Assembly (NCBI GenBank): GCA_902568875.1
Contig: CACFSG010000001.1
Location: 44,374 to 108,373 of the forward strand
Length of the DNA: 64,000 bases
Source of the DNA: an uncultured Pelagibacteraceae bacterium
GTDB lineage: Bacteria > Pseudomonadota > Alphaproteobacteria > Pelagibacterales > Pelagibacteraceae
Direction: 5' to 3'
In this document: in pieces, positions 18,984 to 29,700 of the stretch
How positions within the stretch are numbered: position 1 is the stretch's first letter
Layout: every line of letters begins with the position of its first letter
The notes under the pieces: generated by a model
Databases searched by the model: none
What the model was told of the DNA's origin: nothing
What the model saw: the letters and a program-made list of their open reading frames with translations, nothing else
Translations under genes and position numbers: made by a program

Positions 18984-19363
18984 TGGCTTACGAATGGGAT
19001 GATAAAAAACCAACTGCTCAAATGTTAGGAAGATGGCAACCTTTTCACGATGGTCATTATACTTTATTCAAAGAAATAATTAAAAAGACAGGCCAAGTTT
19101 GTATTCAAATTAGAGATGTTCAGGGTGTTGATGATAATCCGTTTGATTTTGAAACTGTAAAAAAGAATATTGAAGATAGGCTTAATCCAGAATTTGAAGG
19201 GCGTTTTAAAATCATGTTAGTGCCAAATATTACCAACATTTGTTATGGAAGGGGAGTTGGTTATAAAATTGAAGAGATAGTATTACCTGAGGAAATACAA
19301 AAAATTTCAGCCACTAAAATTAGAGCTAAGATGAGAGAAGAAGGTAAGCTAAAAAAATCATAA
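18983..19363 (+). CDS. Small nucleotidylyltransferase (HxGH / cytidylyltransferase-like)
   Basis: GRWQPFHDGHYTLFKEII signature and C-terminal ISATKIRAKMREEG; shares 1 bp with the upstream kinase gene. Confidence 0.75.
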   Translation: MAYEWDDKKPTAQMLGRWQPFHDGHYTLFKEIIKKTGQVCIQIRDVQGVDDNPFDFETVKKNIEDRLNPEFEGRFKIMLVPNITNICYGRGVGYKIEEIVLPEEIQKISATKIRAKMREEGKLKKS

Positions 19364-20137
19364 ATGAATATTAAAGTAGTAAATCAACAAAAAGATATTG
19401 TTAGAGTTATTATAAATGATCCTAAAACTTATAATTCTCTATCTACAAAAAATTTAAATGATTTAATTAGAGTATTCCAAAAATTAGATAAAGATCAAAA
19501 AGTTAAAGTAATAATCCTTGAAGGAGCTGGAAAAGGATTTAGTGCAGGACATAATTTAAAAGAAGTTAAAGGATTAAAAAAAAGAAAAAAATATCAAAAA
19601 CTATTTAATCTTTGTTCAAAATTAATGCTTCAAATTGTTGAAGGAAGAAAACCTGTAATTGCTAAAGTTCATGGAGCAGCTTATGCAGCAGGATGTCAAT
19701 TAGTTGCAAGTTGTGATTTAGCGTACAGTACAAAAGATGCTTTGTTTGCAACACCTGGAGTTAATATTGGATTATTTTGCAGTACTCCAATGGTAGCAGT
19801 AAGTAGAAAAATTAATAGAAAGTCCATGATGAAAATGTTGTTAACTGGAGAACCTATTAAAGCAAATTATGCAAAAGAAATAGGGTTAATAAATGATTGT
19901 TATTCAAAATTAAAATTAAATAATGAAGTTTTAAAAATAGCTAAAAAAATTGCATCAAAATCAAATTTAACAATAAAAATTGGAAAACAAGCTTTTTATA
20001 AACAATTAGAAATGCCATTAAGAAAAGCTTACGCTTATACGAGCAAAATGATGACAATTAATATGATGGCAATGGATGCCAAAGAAGGTATTTCAGCATT
20101 TTTAGAGAAAAGAAAACCTAAATGGAAAAATAAATAA
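19364..20137 (+). CDS. Enoyl-CoA hydratase/isomerase family protein
   Basis: GAGKGFSAGHNLKE; KVHGAAYAAGCQLVASCDLAYS. Confidence 0.9.
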   Translation: MNIKVVNQQKDIVRVIINDPKTYNSLSTKNLNDLIRVFQKLDKDQKVKVIILEGAGKGFSAGHNLKEVKGLKKRKKYQKLFNLCSKLMLQIVEGRKPVIAKVHGAAYAAGCQLVASCDLAYSTKDALFATPGVNIGLFCSTPMVAVSRKINRKSMMKMLLTGEPIKANYAKEIGLINDCYSKLKLNNEVLKIAKKIASKSNLTIKIGKQAFYKQLEMPLRKAYAYTSKMMTINMMAMDAKEGISAFLEKRKPKWKNK

Positions 20138-20337
20138 TGACTAAAAATAAAAAAAATATTTTAATTTTACTTTTTATAATTTTAGGAATGTATTTAGTTT
20201 TAGATTTTAGAGATCATAATTTTAAAAGAGCAGTTGATGCATGTTTGGCAGGAAGTCAAAAGTTGTCTGAATCTAAAATAACAGATTTAGATGAAGCTAA
20301 AAAATTTTGTGAAGATCAAATTAGAAAAAATAAGTAA
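20137..20337 (+). CDS. Small hypothetical protein with N-terminal TM helix
   Basis: 66 aa, overlaps the upstream stop. Confidence 0.55.
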   Translation: MTKNKKNILILLFIILGMYLVLDFRDHNFKRAVDACLAGSQKLSESKITDLDEAKKFCEDQIRKNK

Positions 20338-20339
20338 TA

Positions 20340-20807
20340 ATGACAGACGATCAAATAAAACATATTTTAAAAAATTCAAAAACTATAGCGATGATAGGTA
20401 TTAGTTCTGAAAAAAAAGGAGAAGATCCTAGAAACTTAAAAAGAAAACCTGCTAATATTGTAATGAAATATATGCAGGATTTTGGTTATAAGGTAATACC
20501 CATAAATCCATTTGCTACAGGAGAAGTTATAAATGGAGAGACTGTAGTAGAAAATTTAAATAATATTCAAGAAAAAATAGATATAGTTGATGTATTTCGA
20601 CCATCAAAAGAAACACCTGGTTTTGCTAAAGAAGCTGTTAAATTTGGAGCTAAAACTTTGTGGTTACAGTATGGAATTCAAAATGATGAGGCTAAAAAGA
20701 TTTCTGAAGAAGCAGATATAAAATATATAGAGAACAAATGTATTAAACAAGAATATCAGAGATTATTTCTAAAATCTAACCCAGTATTTCCTGTACTAAA
20801 AAAATAG
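20340..20807 (+). CDS. CoA-binding domain protein
   Basis: IAMIGISSEKKGEDPRNL; YKVIPINPFA; KTLWLQYGIQN. Confidence 0.85.
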   Translation: MTDDQIKHILKNSKTIAMIGISSEKKGEDPRNLKRKPANIVMKYMQDFGYKVIPINPFATGEVINGETVVENLNNIQEKIDIVDVFRPSKETPGFAKEAVKFGAKTLWLQYGIQNDEAKKISEEADIKYIENKCIKQEYQRLFLKSNPVFPVLKK

Positions 20808-21367
20808 TGAAAAAAATTATACTTTTCATATTTTGTAGCATAGTTTTTTTTTCATATTCTAAAGTTATGGCAAATGAAGAAGCTAAATACAAGGTAGTAA
20901 AATCAAATAAAATTTATGAAATAAGAAAATATTCTGATCGTTTGGTAGTTCAGGCTATCAACACAAATGAAAATAGCAGCTTTCGAAAATTGTTTAATTA
21001 CATATCAGGAGCTAATGAAACAAATGAAAAGATTGAAATGACAATACCTGTCACAGAAATAAAAAAAAAAGGACACGTAACTATGCAATTTTATTTACCA
21101 TCAAAATTTAATAAAGATAATGTTCCAAATCCATCAAGATCTGATTTAAAAATAATAAAAATTAAACAAGGTTATTATGCGGTAATTAGGTATTCAGGAA
21201 GAGCATCTGAAAAAAATTTTATTAAACATAAAGAGATTCTAGAAAATGAATTAAAAAAAGATAATATTTTAATTGTAGGTCCTGCAGTAAAAGCAACTTA
21301 TAATGGACCATTTACACTGCCTAAGCTTAGAAGAAATGAAGCAATGTTTGAAGTAAATTGGAAATAA
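20807..21367 (+). CDS. SOUL heme-binding family protein with signal peptide
   Basis: YEIRKYSDRLVVQAI; FRKLFNYISGANETNEKIEMTIPV. Confidence 0.85.
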   Translation: MKKIILFIFCSIVFFSYSKVMANEEAKYKVVKSNKIYEIRKYSDRLVVQAINTNENSSFRKLFNYISGANETNEKIEMTIPVTEIKKKGHVTMQFYLPSKFNKDNVPNPSRSDLKIIKIKQGYYAVIRYSGRASEKNFIKHKEILENELKKDNILIVGPAVKATYNGPFTLPKLRRNEAMFEVNWK

Positions 21368-21370
21368 AAA

Positions 21371-21946
21371 ATGATAGCAAAATACAAGGCTATATTTTTG
21401 TTTTTATTATTGCAAACCTCAGCATTTGGCCAAGATTTAGGAAAAGTATATTTTGCTGGAGGTTGTTTTTGGTGCATGGAAGAATCATTTGAAAAAAAAG
21501 AAGGAGTTATCGAAGTGATTTCAGGTTACTCAGGTGGTAATACAAAAAATCCAACATACGAAGAAGTTACATATGGAAATACAGGACATTTTGAAGTTAT
21601 TGAAATTATTTATGATAAAAATAAAACAAATTTTAAAGATCTACTCGATCATTTTTGGATAAATATTGATCCTTTCGATAAGTATGGCCAATTTTGTGAT
21701 AAAGGTTATAGTTATAGGTCTGTAGCTTTTTATCAGAATGATAAACAAAAAGATTTAATTGAAAACAGTATTGTGAAGTTAGAAAAAAAATTTAATAAAA
21801 AAATTGTAACTTATGTTAGAAAATTTGATGAATTTTTTAAGGCAGAGGCAATACATCAAGACTATTATCAAGTTAAATTTCTAAATTACTTACGTTACAA
21901 AAAAGCCTGTGGAAGAGAAAAAATATTAGATAAAATTTGGAATTAA
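21371..21946 (+). CDS. msrA: Peptide-methionine (S)-S-oxide reductase
   Basis: YFAGGCFWCMEESFEKKEGV motif, N-terminal signal-like segment. Confidence 0.95.
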   Translation: MIAKYKAIFLFLLLQTSAFGQDLGKVYFAGGCFWCMEESFEKKEGVIEVISGYSGGNTKNPTYEEVTYGNTGHFEVIEIIYDKNKTNFKDLLDHFWINIDPFDKYGQFCDKGYSYRSVAFYQNDKQKDLIENSIVKLEKKFNKKIVTYVRKFDEFFKAEAIHQDYYQVKFLNYLRYKKACGREKILDKIWN

Positions 21947-22515
21947 TGAAAAAAATTTTTTTAGTTTATGGACATTATAATGAAAAATCATTTAACGCAG
22001 CAATAAGAGATACTTTTATTAAAACAGCAAATGAAAATGGAAATGAAGTAGATTGTGTTGATTTGTATAAAGAAAAATTTAACCCAGTATTTTCTGGTGA
22101 AGAACCAGATCAAGTTGTAATTGATCATCAAAAAAGAATAGAAAAATCAGATATCATTGTTTTAATTGCACCTATATGGAACTTTAGAATGCCAGCTATT
22201 GTAGAGGGCTGGATAGACAAAGTTTTAGCCCCACCATGGGCCTTTAGTTTTAAAAAACTTTTTGGAAACTATGGGTATCCAATTGGTAATTTAAAAGGAA
22301 AAAAAGCAATAGTTTTTTGTACTTATGGTTCTCCTCAATTTGCTATTAGAACTTTTTTTCTAAATATGCCAACTAAAAGATTAAGGAGAGGTGTATTTAA
22401 TATTTGTGGAATAAAAGATGTAACTTATAAAAGGTATTTTGCAGTCCCTTTTGTTAGTGATAAAAAAAGAAAAAAATTTTTAAAGGATGTTAAAGAAACC
22501 GTTAATAAATTATAA
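21946..22515 (+). CDS. NAD(P)H dehydrogenase (quinone)/flavodoxin-like family
   Basis: IFLVYGHYNEKSFNAAIRD; LIAPIWNFRMPAIVEGWIDKVLAPPWAF; ATG at 21946 preferred over the track's TTG at 21937. Confidence 0.85.
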   Translation: MKKIFLVYGHYNEKSFNAAIRDTFIKTANENGNEVDCVDLYKEKFNPVFSGEEPDQVVIDHQKRIEKSDIIVLIAPIWNFRMPAIVEGWIDKVLAPPWAFSFKKLFGNYGYPIGNLKGKKAIVFCTYGSPQFAIRTFFLNMPTKRLRRGVFNICGIKDVTYKRYFAVPFVSDKKRKKFLKDVKETVNKL

Positions 22516-22972
22516 TTTATATTTAAAAATAATTTTAATATTTTTAGTATTATTAAGACCAACGTTAGCCGATATTATAAAACCAAGTATCAATATAGAG
22601 CCAAAAGAAGTTGTTAAAATTCAATTATCAGCACTTATGAAAAATGATTTTCCTAATATAGATAGTGGAATAATTCAAACCTGGGAGTTTGCCCATCCAA
22701 ATAATCAAAAGGTCACAGGACCAATTGAAAAATTTAAAAATATGTTAAAAAATGACTCTTATTCCATGCTTTTAAATCACTCAAATCATGAAGTTTTAGA
22801 AGTGTATAAGTCAAATAGGGTGGCAACTTTTGAGGTTACAGTTTTAGATAAAGAAAAAAAATACTACAAATTTAAATGGCAAGTTGAAAAATATACAATA
22901 GAAGGATCTTTAAAAGATTGTTGGCTAACTACAGCAGTTTCTCAGCCTATCCTTTTAGGATCATCTGTATGA
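22487..22972 (+). CDS. DUF4864-like secreted protein
   Basis: Signal-like N-terminus, IQLSALMKNDF..DSGIIQTWEFAHPNNQKVTGP. Confidence 0.65.
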   Translation: MLKKPLINYNLYLKIILIFLVLLRPTLADIIKPSINIEPKEVVKIQLSALMKNDFPNIDSGIIQTWEFAHPNNQKVTGPIEKFKNMLKNDSYSMLLNHSNHEVLEVYKSNRVATFEVTVLDKEKKYYKFKWQVEKYTIEGSLKDCWLTTAVSQPILLGSSV

Positions 22973-23024
22973 CAAATGAAAAATTTTGTATCGTTATTAA
23001 AGAAAATTTAGTAAAAACCGCAAG

Positions 23025-25457
23025 ATGAAATCTAAAGCAAAAGTAGTAGTAGTTGGTGGAGGAGTGGTAGGCGTTAGTGCTCTTTATCATTTAGCTAAAA
23101 AAGGATGGTCTGATGTAGTTTTAATAGAACGAAAAGAATTAACTTCAGGTTCAACCTGGCATGCAGCGGGATTACTTCCATTATTTAATATGAGTTATTC
23201 TGTAGGACAACTTCATAAATATGCTGTTGATCTTTATAAAAAATTAGAAGAAGAAACGGGAAAGAATGTTGGTTTTAGTGTGGTATCAAACATTAGACTA
23301 GCAAGCACTAAAGATAGAATGGAAGAATATCATCAGTATGCTGGTGTAGCACAAACAATAGGAGTTAAAGTTAATTTTTTAAAACCCGAACAAGTAAAAG
23401 AAATTTGGCCTTTGTGTAATACCGAAGGTTTAATTGGAGCAATTCAACATCCTGAAGATGGATATATTCAGCCTGCAGATTTAACACAAGCGCTTGCTAC
23501 AGGAGCAAGAAATCACGGTGCAGAAATTTACAGAAACACAACAGTCGTAGGAATTAAACAAACAAACAATGGTTGGGTTGTAGAAACTGATAAAGGAACA
23601 ATAGAATGTGAACATGTAATCTCATGTTCAGGAAATTTTGCTAGACAAACTGGTAAAATGGTTGGATTAGAAATTCCAGTTATTCCTGTTGAACATCAAT
23701 ATATTGTGACAGAGCCTCATCCAGAGATCGTTAAAAGAAAAAAAGAAGGCAAACCAGAAATGGGAGTGCTTAGAGATAGTGATACCCAATGGTATATGAG
23801 AGAAGAAGCTGGAGGTTTAATATTAGGACCTTATGAAAAAGGCGCTCCATGTTGTTATGTAGATGGACCTTCTAAAGATTCAGAATACGAATTATTTCAA
23901 GAAGATTTAGAAAGACTCGCGCCACATATTGAAGGAGCTATTCACAGAGTTCCTGCTTTTGGAGAAGTAGGGGTTAAAAAAGTTTATAATGGTGCAATTT
24001 GTTATACACCTGATGGTAATCCAATAGTTGGACCTGCTTGGGGATTAAAAAATTTTTGGATTAACGAAGGTCATAGTTTTGGAATTACTGCCGCAGGTGG
24101 AGCTGGATGGCAACTTGCAGAATGGATTATAGATGGCGAACCTACAATAGATATGCTTGGTGTTGAACCAAGAAGATACGGAGACTATGCATCAAAATCT
24201 TATTTAATAGAAAAAAATGAAGAGGCTTATAGAAATGTGTTTACCATACATTATCCTGATGAAGAAAGAGAGGCAGCAAGACCTTTAAGACAGGCACCTT
24301 GTTATGATAGATTAAAAAATTTAGGTGCTGTATTTGGACAAAAATTTGGTTGGGAAAGAGCTAATTTTTTTGCAACAGATGGAATGGAACAAAAAGATGA
24401 TTGGTCTTTTAGAAGATCTAAATGGTTTAAAGCTATTGAGAAAGAATGTAAAAATGTAAAAGAAAATGTAGGTCTTTTAGACATGACTGCTTTTGCAAAA
24501 TGTAGAATTAAGGGTCCAAAAGCAGAAGAATTTTTAGATTATTTAGTTGCAAATAAACTACCAAAAAAAATTGGTAGAGTAAATTTATGTCATGCGCTTA
24601 ATACAAAAGGAGGAGTTCATTCTGAATTTACAATAATGAAAGAAGCTGAAGATAGTTTTTATTTAGTTTCAGCAGGAGCTTTTCAAAGATTAGATCATGA
24701 TTGGATACAAAAATGGATGCCGAAGGATGGTTCAGTACAATTTGAAAATATTACAAATTCAGTTGGTGTATTAGTTGTTGCTGGTCCAAAAGCTAGAAAA
24801 TTAATGCAAAAAGTTTCTAAAGATGATTTTTCTAATGAAAAATTTAAATGGTTAAGCTCTAAGAAAGTTGATATAGGGCATGCACCTTGTACTGCTATTA
24901 GAGTAAATTTTGTAGGAGAGCTAGGATGGGAAATACACCATCCTATTGAGTACCAAAATCATATATTTGATAAATTAATGGAACATGGAAAAGATTTAGG
25001 TTTAAAACCTTTTGGAATTAGAGCAATGAATAGTTTAAGAGTTGAAAAATCTTACAAACTAGTTGGCACTGAATTATCTATAGAATATTCACCTTATGAG
25101 TCTGGTCTAGATAGATTTATTCATCCAAATAAAGGAAATTTTATAGGCTTAGAAGCATTAAATAAATGGAGAGAAAAAGGTTTCCAAAACAAACTAGTAA
25201 CAATGGAAGTTCACGATGTCACTGATGCTGATGTATTAGGAAATAATCCAATTTATAAAGACGAGAAAGTAGTTGGAAGAGCAACTGGAGGAGATTTTGG
25301 TTTTAGATTAAATAAGTCAATAGCCATTGGGATGGTTAAACCTGAACTTGCGACAACTGGACAAAAATTAAAAATTGATATTCTAGGAAAAATGCATGAT
25401 GCTACAATTTTGGATGAAAGTCCTTACGATCCTGAGAATAAATTATTAAGAGCATAA
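23025..25457 (+). CDS. Dimethylglycine/sarcosine dehydrogenase-like FAD oxidoreductase with C-terminal GcvT domain
   Basis: 810 aa; [44 protein letters not shown]; GcvT C-terminus; followed by etfBA and ETF-QO. Confidence 0.88.
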   Translation: MKSKAKVVVVGGGVVGVSALYHLAKKGWSDVVLIERKELTSGSTWHAAGLLPLFNMSYSVGQLHKYAVDLYKKLEEETGKNVGFSVVSNIRLASTKDRMEEYHQYAGVAQTIGVKVNFLKPEQVKEIWPLCNTEGLIGAIQHPEDGYIQPADLTQALATGARNHGAEIYRNTTVVGIKQTNNGWVVETDKGTIECEHVISCSGNFARQTGKMVGLEIPVIPVEHQYIVTEPHPEIVKRKKEGKPEMGVLRDSDTQWYMREEAGGLILGPYEKGAPCCYVDGPSKDSEYELFQEDLERLAPHIEGAIHRVPAFGEVGVKKVYNGAICYTPDGNPIVGPAWGLKNFWINEGHSFGITAAGGAGWQLAEWIIDGEPTIDMLGVEPRRYGDYASKSYLIEKNEEAYRNVFTIHYPDEEREAARPLRQAPCYDRLKNLGAVFGQKFGWERANFFATDGMEQKDDWSFRRSKWFKAIEKECKNVKENVGLLDMTAFAKCRIKGPKAEEFLDYLVANKLPKKIGRVNLCHALNTKGGVHSEFTIMKEAEDSFYLVSAGAFQRLDHDWIQKWMPKDGSVQFENITNSVGVLVVAGPKARKLMQKVSKDDFSNEKFKWLSSKKVDIGHAPCTAIRVNFVGELGWEIHHPIEYQNHIFDKLMEHGKDLGLKPFGIRAMNSLRVEKSYKLVGTELSIEYSPYESGLDRFIHPNKGNFIGLEALNKWREKGFQNKLVTMEVHDVTDADVLGNNPIYKDEKVVGRATGGDFGFRLNKSIAIGMVKPELATTGQKLKIDILGKMHDATILDESPYDPENKLLRA

Positions 25458-26206
25458 TGAAAATATTAGTCGCTGTTAAAAGAGTTATTGATTATAACGT
25501 TCAAGTTAGAGTTAAAGAGGATGGAACTGGTGTAGTTACCGACAATGTAAAGATGTCAACTAACCCACCTGATGATAATGCTATTGAAGAAGCTGTAAAA
25601 ATTAAAGAAGCGGGTAAAGCAAAAGAAATAGTTGCGGTTACTGTTGGTGAAGAAAAAGCTCAAGAGACAGTAAGAAAAGCTTTAGCCGTTGGTGCTGATA
25701 GAGGAATTCATGTTAAAGTTGATGGAATAGTTGAACCGTTAGCTGTATCTAAAATTTTACAAAAAATTGTAGATAAAGAAAAACCTGATTTAATTTTTAT
25801 GGGTAAGCAAGCCATTGATGATGATTGTAATCAAACAGGACAAATGCTTGCAGCACTTTTAAATTGGCCACAAGCAACTTTTGCCTCAAAAATTGAAGTT
25901 AAAGATAAATCTTTAGAAGTTACAAGAGAAGTAGACGAGGGTTTGGAAACAATTGAAGTTAATATTCCAGCTATAGTTACTTGTGATTTAAGATTAAATG
26001 AACCTAGATACGCATCTTTACCAAATATAATGAAAGCTAAAAAGAAACCTATCGAACAAATTAATTCATCAGATTTGGGAATTGATACAAAACCAAGAAT
26101 AGAGCAAATTAAAGTTGAAGAACCACCTAAAAGAAAAGCAGGAATTAAAGTAGCAAATGTTGCTGAATTAGTTGAAAAATTAAAAAATGAGGCAAAAGTA
26201 ATATAA
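25457..26206 (+). CDS. etfB: Electron transfer flavoprotein beta subunit
   Basis: [32 protein letters not shown]. Confidence 0.96.
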   Translation: MKILVAVKRVIDYNVQVRVKEDGTGVVTDNVKMSTNPPDDNAIEEAVKIKEAGKAKEIVAVTVGEEKAQETVRKALAVGADRGIHVKVDGIVEPLAVSKILQKIVDKEKPDLIFMGKQAIDDDCNQTGQMLAALLNWPQATFASKIEVKDKSLEVTREVDEGLETIEVNIPAIVTCDLRLNEPRYASLPNIMKAKKKPIEQINSSDLGIDTKPRIEQIKVEEPPKRKAGIKVANVAELVEKLKNEAKVI

Positions 26207-27159
26207 TGTCAGCATTATTAATAGCAGAGCATAATAATAAAGAAGTAAAACCTTTTACTTTAAATGCAATAACAGCCGCATCTCAAATAGATGAGGATTT
26301 ACATGTACTTGTTATAGGTAATAAATCAGAAGAAGTAGCAAAATCTATGTCTCAAGTACCAAATGTGAAAAAAGTTATACATATAGATAATGAAATATAT
26401 GAAAATTTTTTAGCAGAAAATTTTACTTCTGTAATAGTTAAACAAGCTGAAAATTATTCACATGTAGTTTGTTCAGCAAATACATTTGGTAAAAACTTAA
26501 TGCCAAGAGTAGCTGCATTATTAGATACTTCCCAAGTAAGTGATATAATAAAAGTTATATCTGCAGATACATTTTTAAGACCAATTTATGCTGGAAATGC
26601 TTTTGCTACAGTAAAAAGTTCTGATTCTAAAAAATGCATAACCATTAGACCAACTTCATTTGATCCTGCTGCAACCTCAGGCGGATCTGCAGAAATTGTT
26701 AAAGCTGACGTAGGAGAAGCGAGCACTCTTATAAAGTTTATTAAAAGAGAAGAAATTAAATCAGATAGACCTGAACTTGGAACAGCAAGAGTAGTTATAT
26801 CTGGTGGAAGAGGAATGGGGAGTGGAGAAAATTTTAAACTTATTACAGAAATTGCTGATAAATTAAATGCAGCCATTGGAGCATCACGTGCAGCAGTCGA
26901 TGCTGGATATATTACCAATGATCATCAAGTTGGACAAACTGGAAAAGTAGTAGTTCCAGATTTGTACATTGCGGTTGGAATATCAGGCGCAATACAACAT
27001 CTAGCCGGAATGAAGGAAAGTAAAGTCATTGTTGCAATAAATAAAGATGGTGAAGCTCCTATTTTTAGTGTTGCAGATTATGGTTTAGAAGCAGATTTAT
27101 TTGAAGCACTTCCTCAATTCTTAGAAGAACTAAGTAAATTAAACACTATACAAAAATAA
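26206..27159 (+). CDS. etfA: Electron transfer flavoprotein alpha subunit
   Basis: C-terminal [38 protein letters not shown]. Confidence 0.96.
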   Translation: MSALLIAEHNNKEVKPFTLNAITAASQIDEDLHVLVIGNKSEEVAKSMSQVPNVKKVIHIDNEIYENFLAENFTSVIVKQAENYSHVVCSANTFGKNLMPRVAALLDTSQVSDIIKVISADTFLRPIYAGNAFATVKSSDSKKCITIRPTSFDPAATSGGSAEIVKADVGEASTLIKFIKREEIKSDRPELGTARVVISGGRGMGSGENFKLITEIADKLNAAIGASRAAVDAGYITNDHQVGQTGKVVVPDLYIAVGISGAIQHLAGMKESKVIVAINKDGEAPIFSVADYGLEADLFEALPQFLEELSKLNTIQK

Positions 27160-27180
27160 CAAATACTGTAAAAAATTAAT

Positions 27181-28800
27181 ATGTCCAGAGAAGTGATGGA
27201 ATACGATGTAGTAATCGTAGGTGGCGGACCATCAGGGCTTTCAACTGCAATTAAATTAAAGCAGTTAAATCCAGATATTAATGTCTGCCTTTTAGAAAAA
27301 GCATCAGAAATTGGTGCTCATATATTGTCAGGTAATGTTTTTGAAACAAGAGCCTTAGATGAATTGTTCCCTAATTGGAAAGAACTAAACGCTCCAATAA
27401 AAACTAAAGTAAATAAAGAAAAATTTTTATTCTTAGGAAAGACAAAATCATTAAGTTGGCCTACTTGGTTACTTCCAAAAGTTCAACATAATCATAATAA
27501 TTATATTATTAGTCTTGCAAATTTATGTAGATGGTTAGCTGAACAAGCTGAAGCGTTAGGAGTAGAAATATTTCCAGGTTTTCCTGCAAGTGAAGTTTTA
27601 TATAACGAAGATGGTTCGGTTAAAGGAATAGTTACACAAGATATGGGTTTAGATAAAGAGGGTAATAAAAAGGATAGTTTTGAGTCTGGAATGGAACTTC
27701 ATGGAAAAGTTACTGTATTTGCTGAAGGTTGTAGAGGCCATTTAGGAAAAGAATTAATTAAAAAATTTGAATTAGACAAAGGTAAGAGTCCTCAACAATA
27801 TGGAATAGGATTTAAAGAAATTTGGGAAATTAAAGAAGAAAAACATGAAGAAGGTCTTGTAATGCATACAGCAGGTTGGCCACTTGATAAAAAAACTTAC
27901 GGTGGAAGTTTTGTATACCATGCTGAAAATAAGCAAGTATTTCTTGGTTATGTTATTGGATTAGACTATAAAAATCCTCATTTATCACCATTTGATGAAT
28001 TTCAAAGATTTAAAACTCATCCATCTATAAAAGTAATTCTTGAAGGTGGTAAAAGAATTTCTTACGGAGCTAGAGCTCTTATTGAAGGAGGTTTACAAAG
28101 TTTGCCTCAAATGTATATGCCAGGAGCATTGCTAGTAGGTTGTGATGCAGGAACATTAAATATGCCAAAAATAAAAGGATCTCATACCGCAATGAAAAGT
28201 GGGATGATTGCAGCCGAAACTATTGTTGATCATTTAAAAGAAAATAAAAATTTATCTTCTTATGAAGATAAATTTAAAAAAAGCTGGGTATATAAAGAAT
28301 TGTATGCTGCAAGGAATGTAAAACCTAGTTTTAGTTGGGGTTTAATTTTAGGAATAATTTTTACTGGTATAGATCAAATTTTATTTAGAGGAAAATTACC
28401 TTTTACTTTAAAACACAAACATGCAGATCATGAAACTTTAAAACCTGCAAATGAGATGCCAAAAATTGATTATCCTAAACCAGACAATGTAATAACTTTT
28501 GATAAAACTAGTTCAGTATATTTAACAGGAACAAATCACGCAGATAACCAGCCTGTTCATTTAAAATTAAAAGATAAAGATTTACCGATAAAATATACTT
28601 TAGAAAAATTTGCTGAGCCTGCACAAAGATATTGTCCAGTTGGAGTATATGAAATTCAAAATGAAAATAATGTAGAAAAATTTGTCATAAATTCTCAAAA
28701 TTGTATTCACTGTAAAACTTGTGATATAAAAGAACCTTCACAAAATATTACTTGGGTAACTCCAGAAGGTGGAGGTGGGCCTAAATATGGAAATATGTAA
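27181..28800 (+). CDS. Electron transfer flavoprotein-ubiquinone oxidoreductase
   Basis: 539 aa, YDVVIVGGGPSGLSTAIKLKQ, C-terminal 4Fe-4S NCIHCKTCDIKEPSQNITW. Confidence 0.96.
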   Translation: MSREVMEYDVVIVGGGPSGLSTAIKLKQLNPDINVCLLEKASEIGAHILSGNVFETRALDELFPNWKELNAPIKTKVNKEKFLFLGKTKSLSWPTWLLPKVQHNHNNYIISLANLCRWLAEQAEALGVEIFPGFPASEVLYNEDGSVKGIVTQDMGLDKEGNKKDSFESGMELHGKVTVFAEGCRGHLGKELIKKFELDKGKSPQQYGIGFKEIWEIKEEKHEEGLVMHTAGWPLDKKTYGGSFVYHAENKQVFLGYVIGLDYKNPHLSPFDEFQRFKTHPSIKVILEGGKRISYGARALIEGGLQSLPQMYMPGALLVGCDAGTLNMPKIKGSHTAMKSGMIAAETIVDHLKENKNLSSYEDKFKKSWVYKELYAARNVKPSFSWGLILGIIFTGIDQILFRGKLPFTLKHKHADHETLKPANEMPKIDYPKPDNVITFDKTSSVYLTGTNHADNQPVHLKLKDKDLPIKYTLEKFAEPAQRYCPVGVYEIQNENNVEKFVINSQNCIHCKTCDIKEPSQNITWVTPEGGGGPKYGNM

Positions 28801-29175
28801 TTAAGAAAGATCTATTGCAAGTTTTTTTAATTTTTCAATAGGTACAACTTTTAATGTATTCACGTGAGTTTTTTTTAAATAAATAGAACATTCTTTTCCA
28901 GCTTCAATTGCTCTAGCTACCCAGCTAGCACAAACACACCAGTTGTCCCCATCTTTAAGTCCTGGAAAACCAAATTCAGGATGAGGAGTAATCAAATCAT
29001 TTCCAGCTTCCTTACACCATTCTAAAAATTCATTATTAACTTTTACACAAACAGTGTGAAGACCATGATCATTTTTGTCCGTATTACAACAACCATCTCT
29101 AAACCAACCAGTTAAAGGATTTGCAGAACATTCTTCTAGATCTTCTCCTAGAACATTTTTTTGTTTTTCATTCAT
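28801..29175 (-). CDS. DUF2237 family protein
   Basis: NVLGEDLEECSANPLTGWFRDGCCNTDKNDHGLHTVC. Confidence 0.85.
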   Translation of the reverse strand: MNEKQKNVLGEDLEECSANPLTGWFRDGCCNTDKNDHGLHTVCVKVNNEFLEWCKEAGNDLITPHPEFGFPGLKDGDNWCVCASWVARAIEAGKECSIYLKKTHVNTLKVVPIEKLKKLAIDLS

Positions 29176-29642
29176 TAAATTTTTGTTGGATTAGGTTGAT
29201 CTTTATAAACTTCCTCAGGATCAAATTTTTTTTCTTTTTCTAAAAATTTCATTTCAATTTTTCTTCCATTATCGATTGGACCCAGAGGAACAGATCTATA
29301 AAAACATGAACGATAACCGACGTGACAGCTAGCTCCATCACCAATATCAACAGTTAACCATATTGAATCCTGGTCATCATCAATTCTAATTTCGATAACT
29401 TTTTGTGTAAAACCACTTGTTTTACCTTTGTGCCAAATTTCATTTCTTGATCTGCTAAAATAATGTGCTTCTTTTGTTTCTATTGTTTTTTTTAATGCTT
29501 CAACATTCATGTAACCATGCATTAAGATATCTTTTGTTTTAGAGCACATTGTAATAACAGGAATTAAACCGTCATTATCAAATTTAGGAGAAAGGAGGTT
29601 TCCCTCTTCAATTTCAACTACTTTTTCTCTTTTTTTGAACAT
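29175..29642 (-). CDS. hisI: Phosphoribosyl-AMP cyclohydrolase
   Basis: MHGYMNVEALKKTIETKEAHYFSRSRNEIWHKGKTSG...GASCHVGYRSCFYR. Confidence 0.93.
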   Translation of the reverse strand: MFKKREKVVEIEEGNLLSPKFDNDGLIPVITMCSKTKDILMHGYMNVEALKKTIETKEAHYFSRSRNEIWHKGKTSGFTQKVIEIRIDDDQDSIWLTVDIGDGASCHVGYRSCFYRSVPLGPIDNGRKIEMKFLEKEKKFDPEEVYKDQPNPTKI

Positions 29643-29700
29643 ATTCGGTAATTATGTAGCACATATCTAGATATATTAAATATTTTAAAAATAACTATTT

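Noticed and set aside
18762-19013. 83-aa minus ORF
   Set aside because: Antisense to the APS-kinase-like gene
26586-26918. 110-aa minus ORF
   Set aside because: Antisense to etfA
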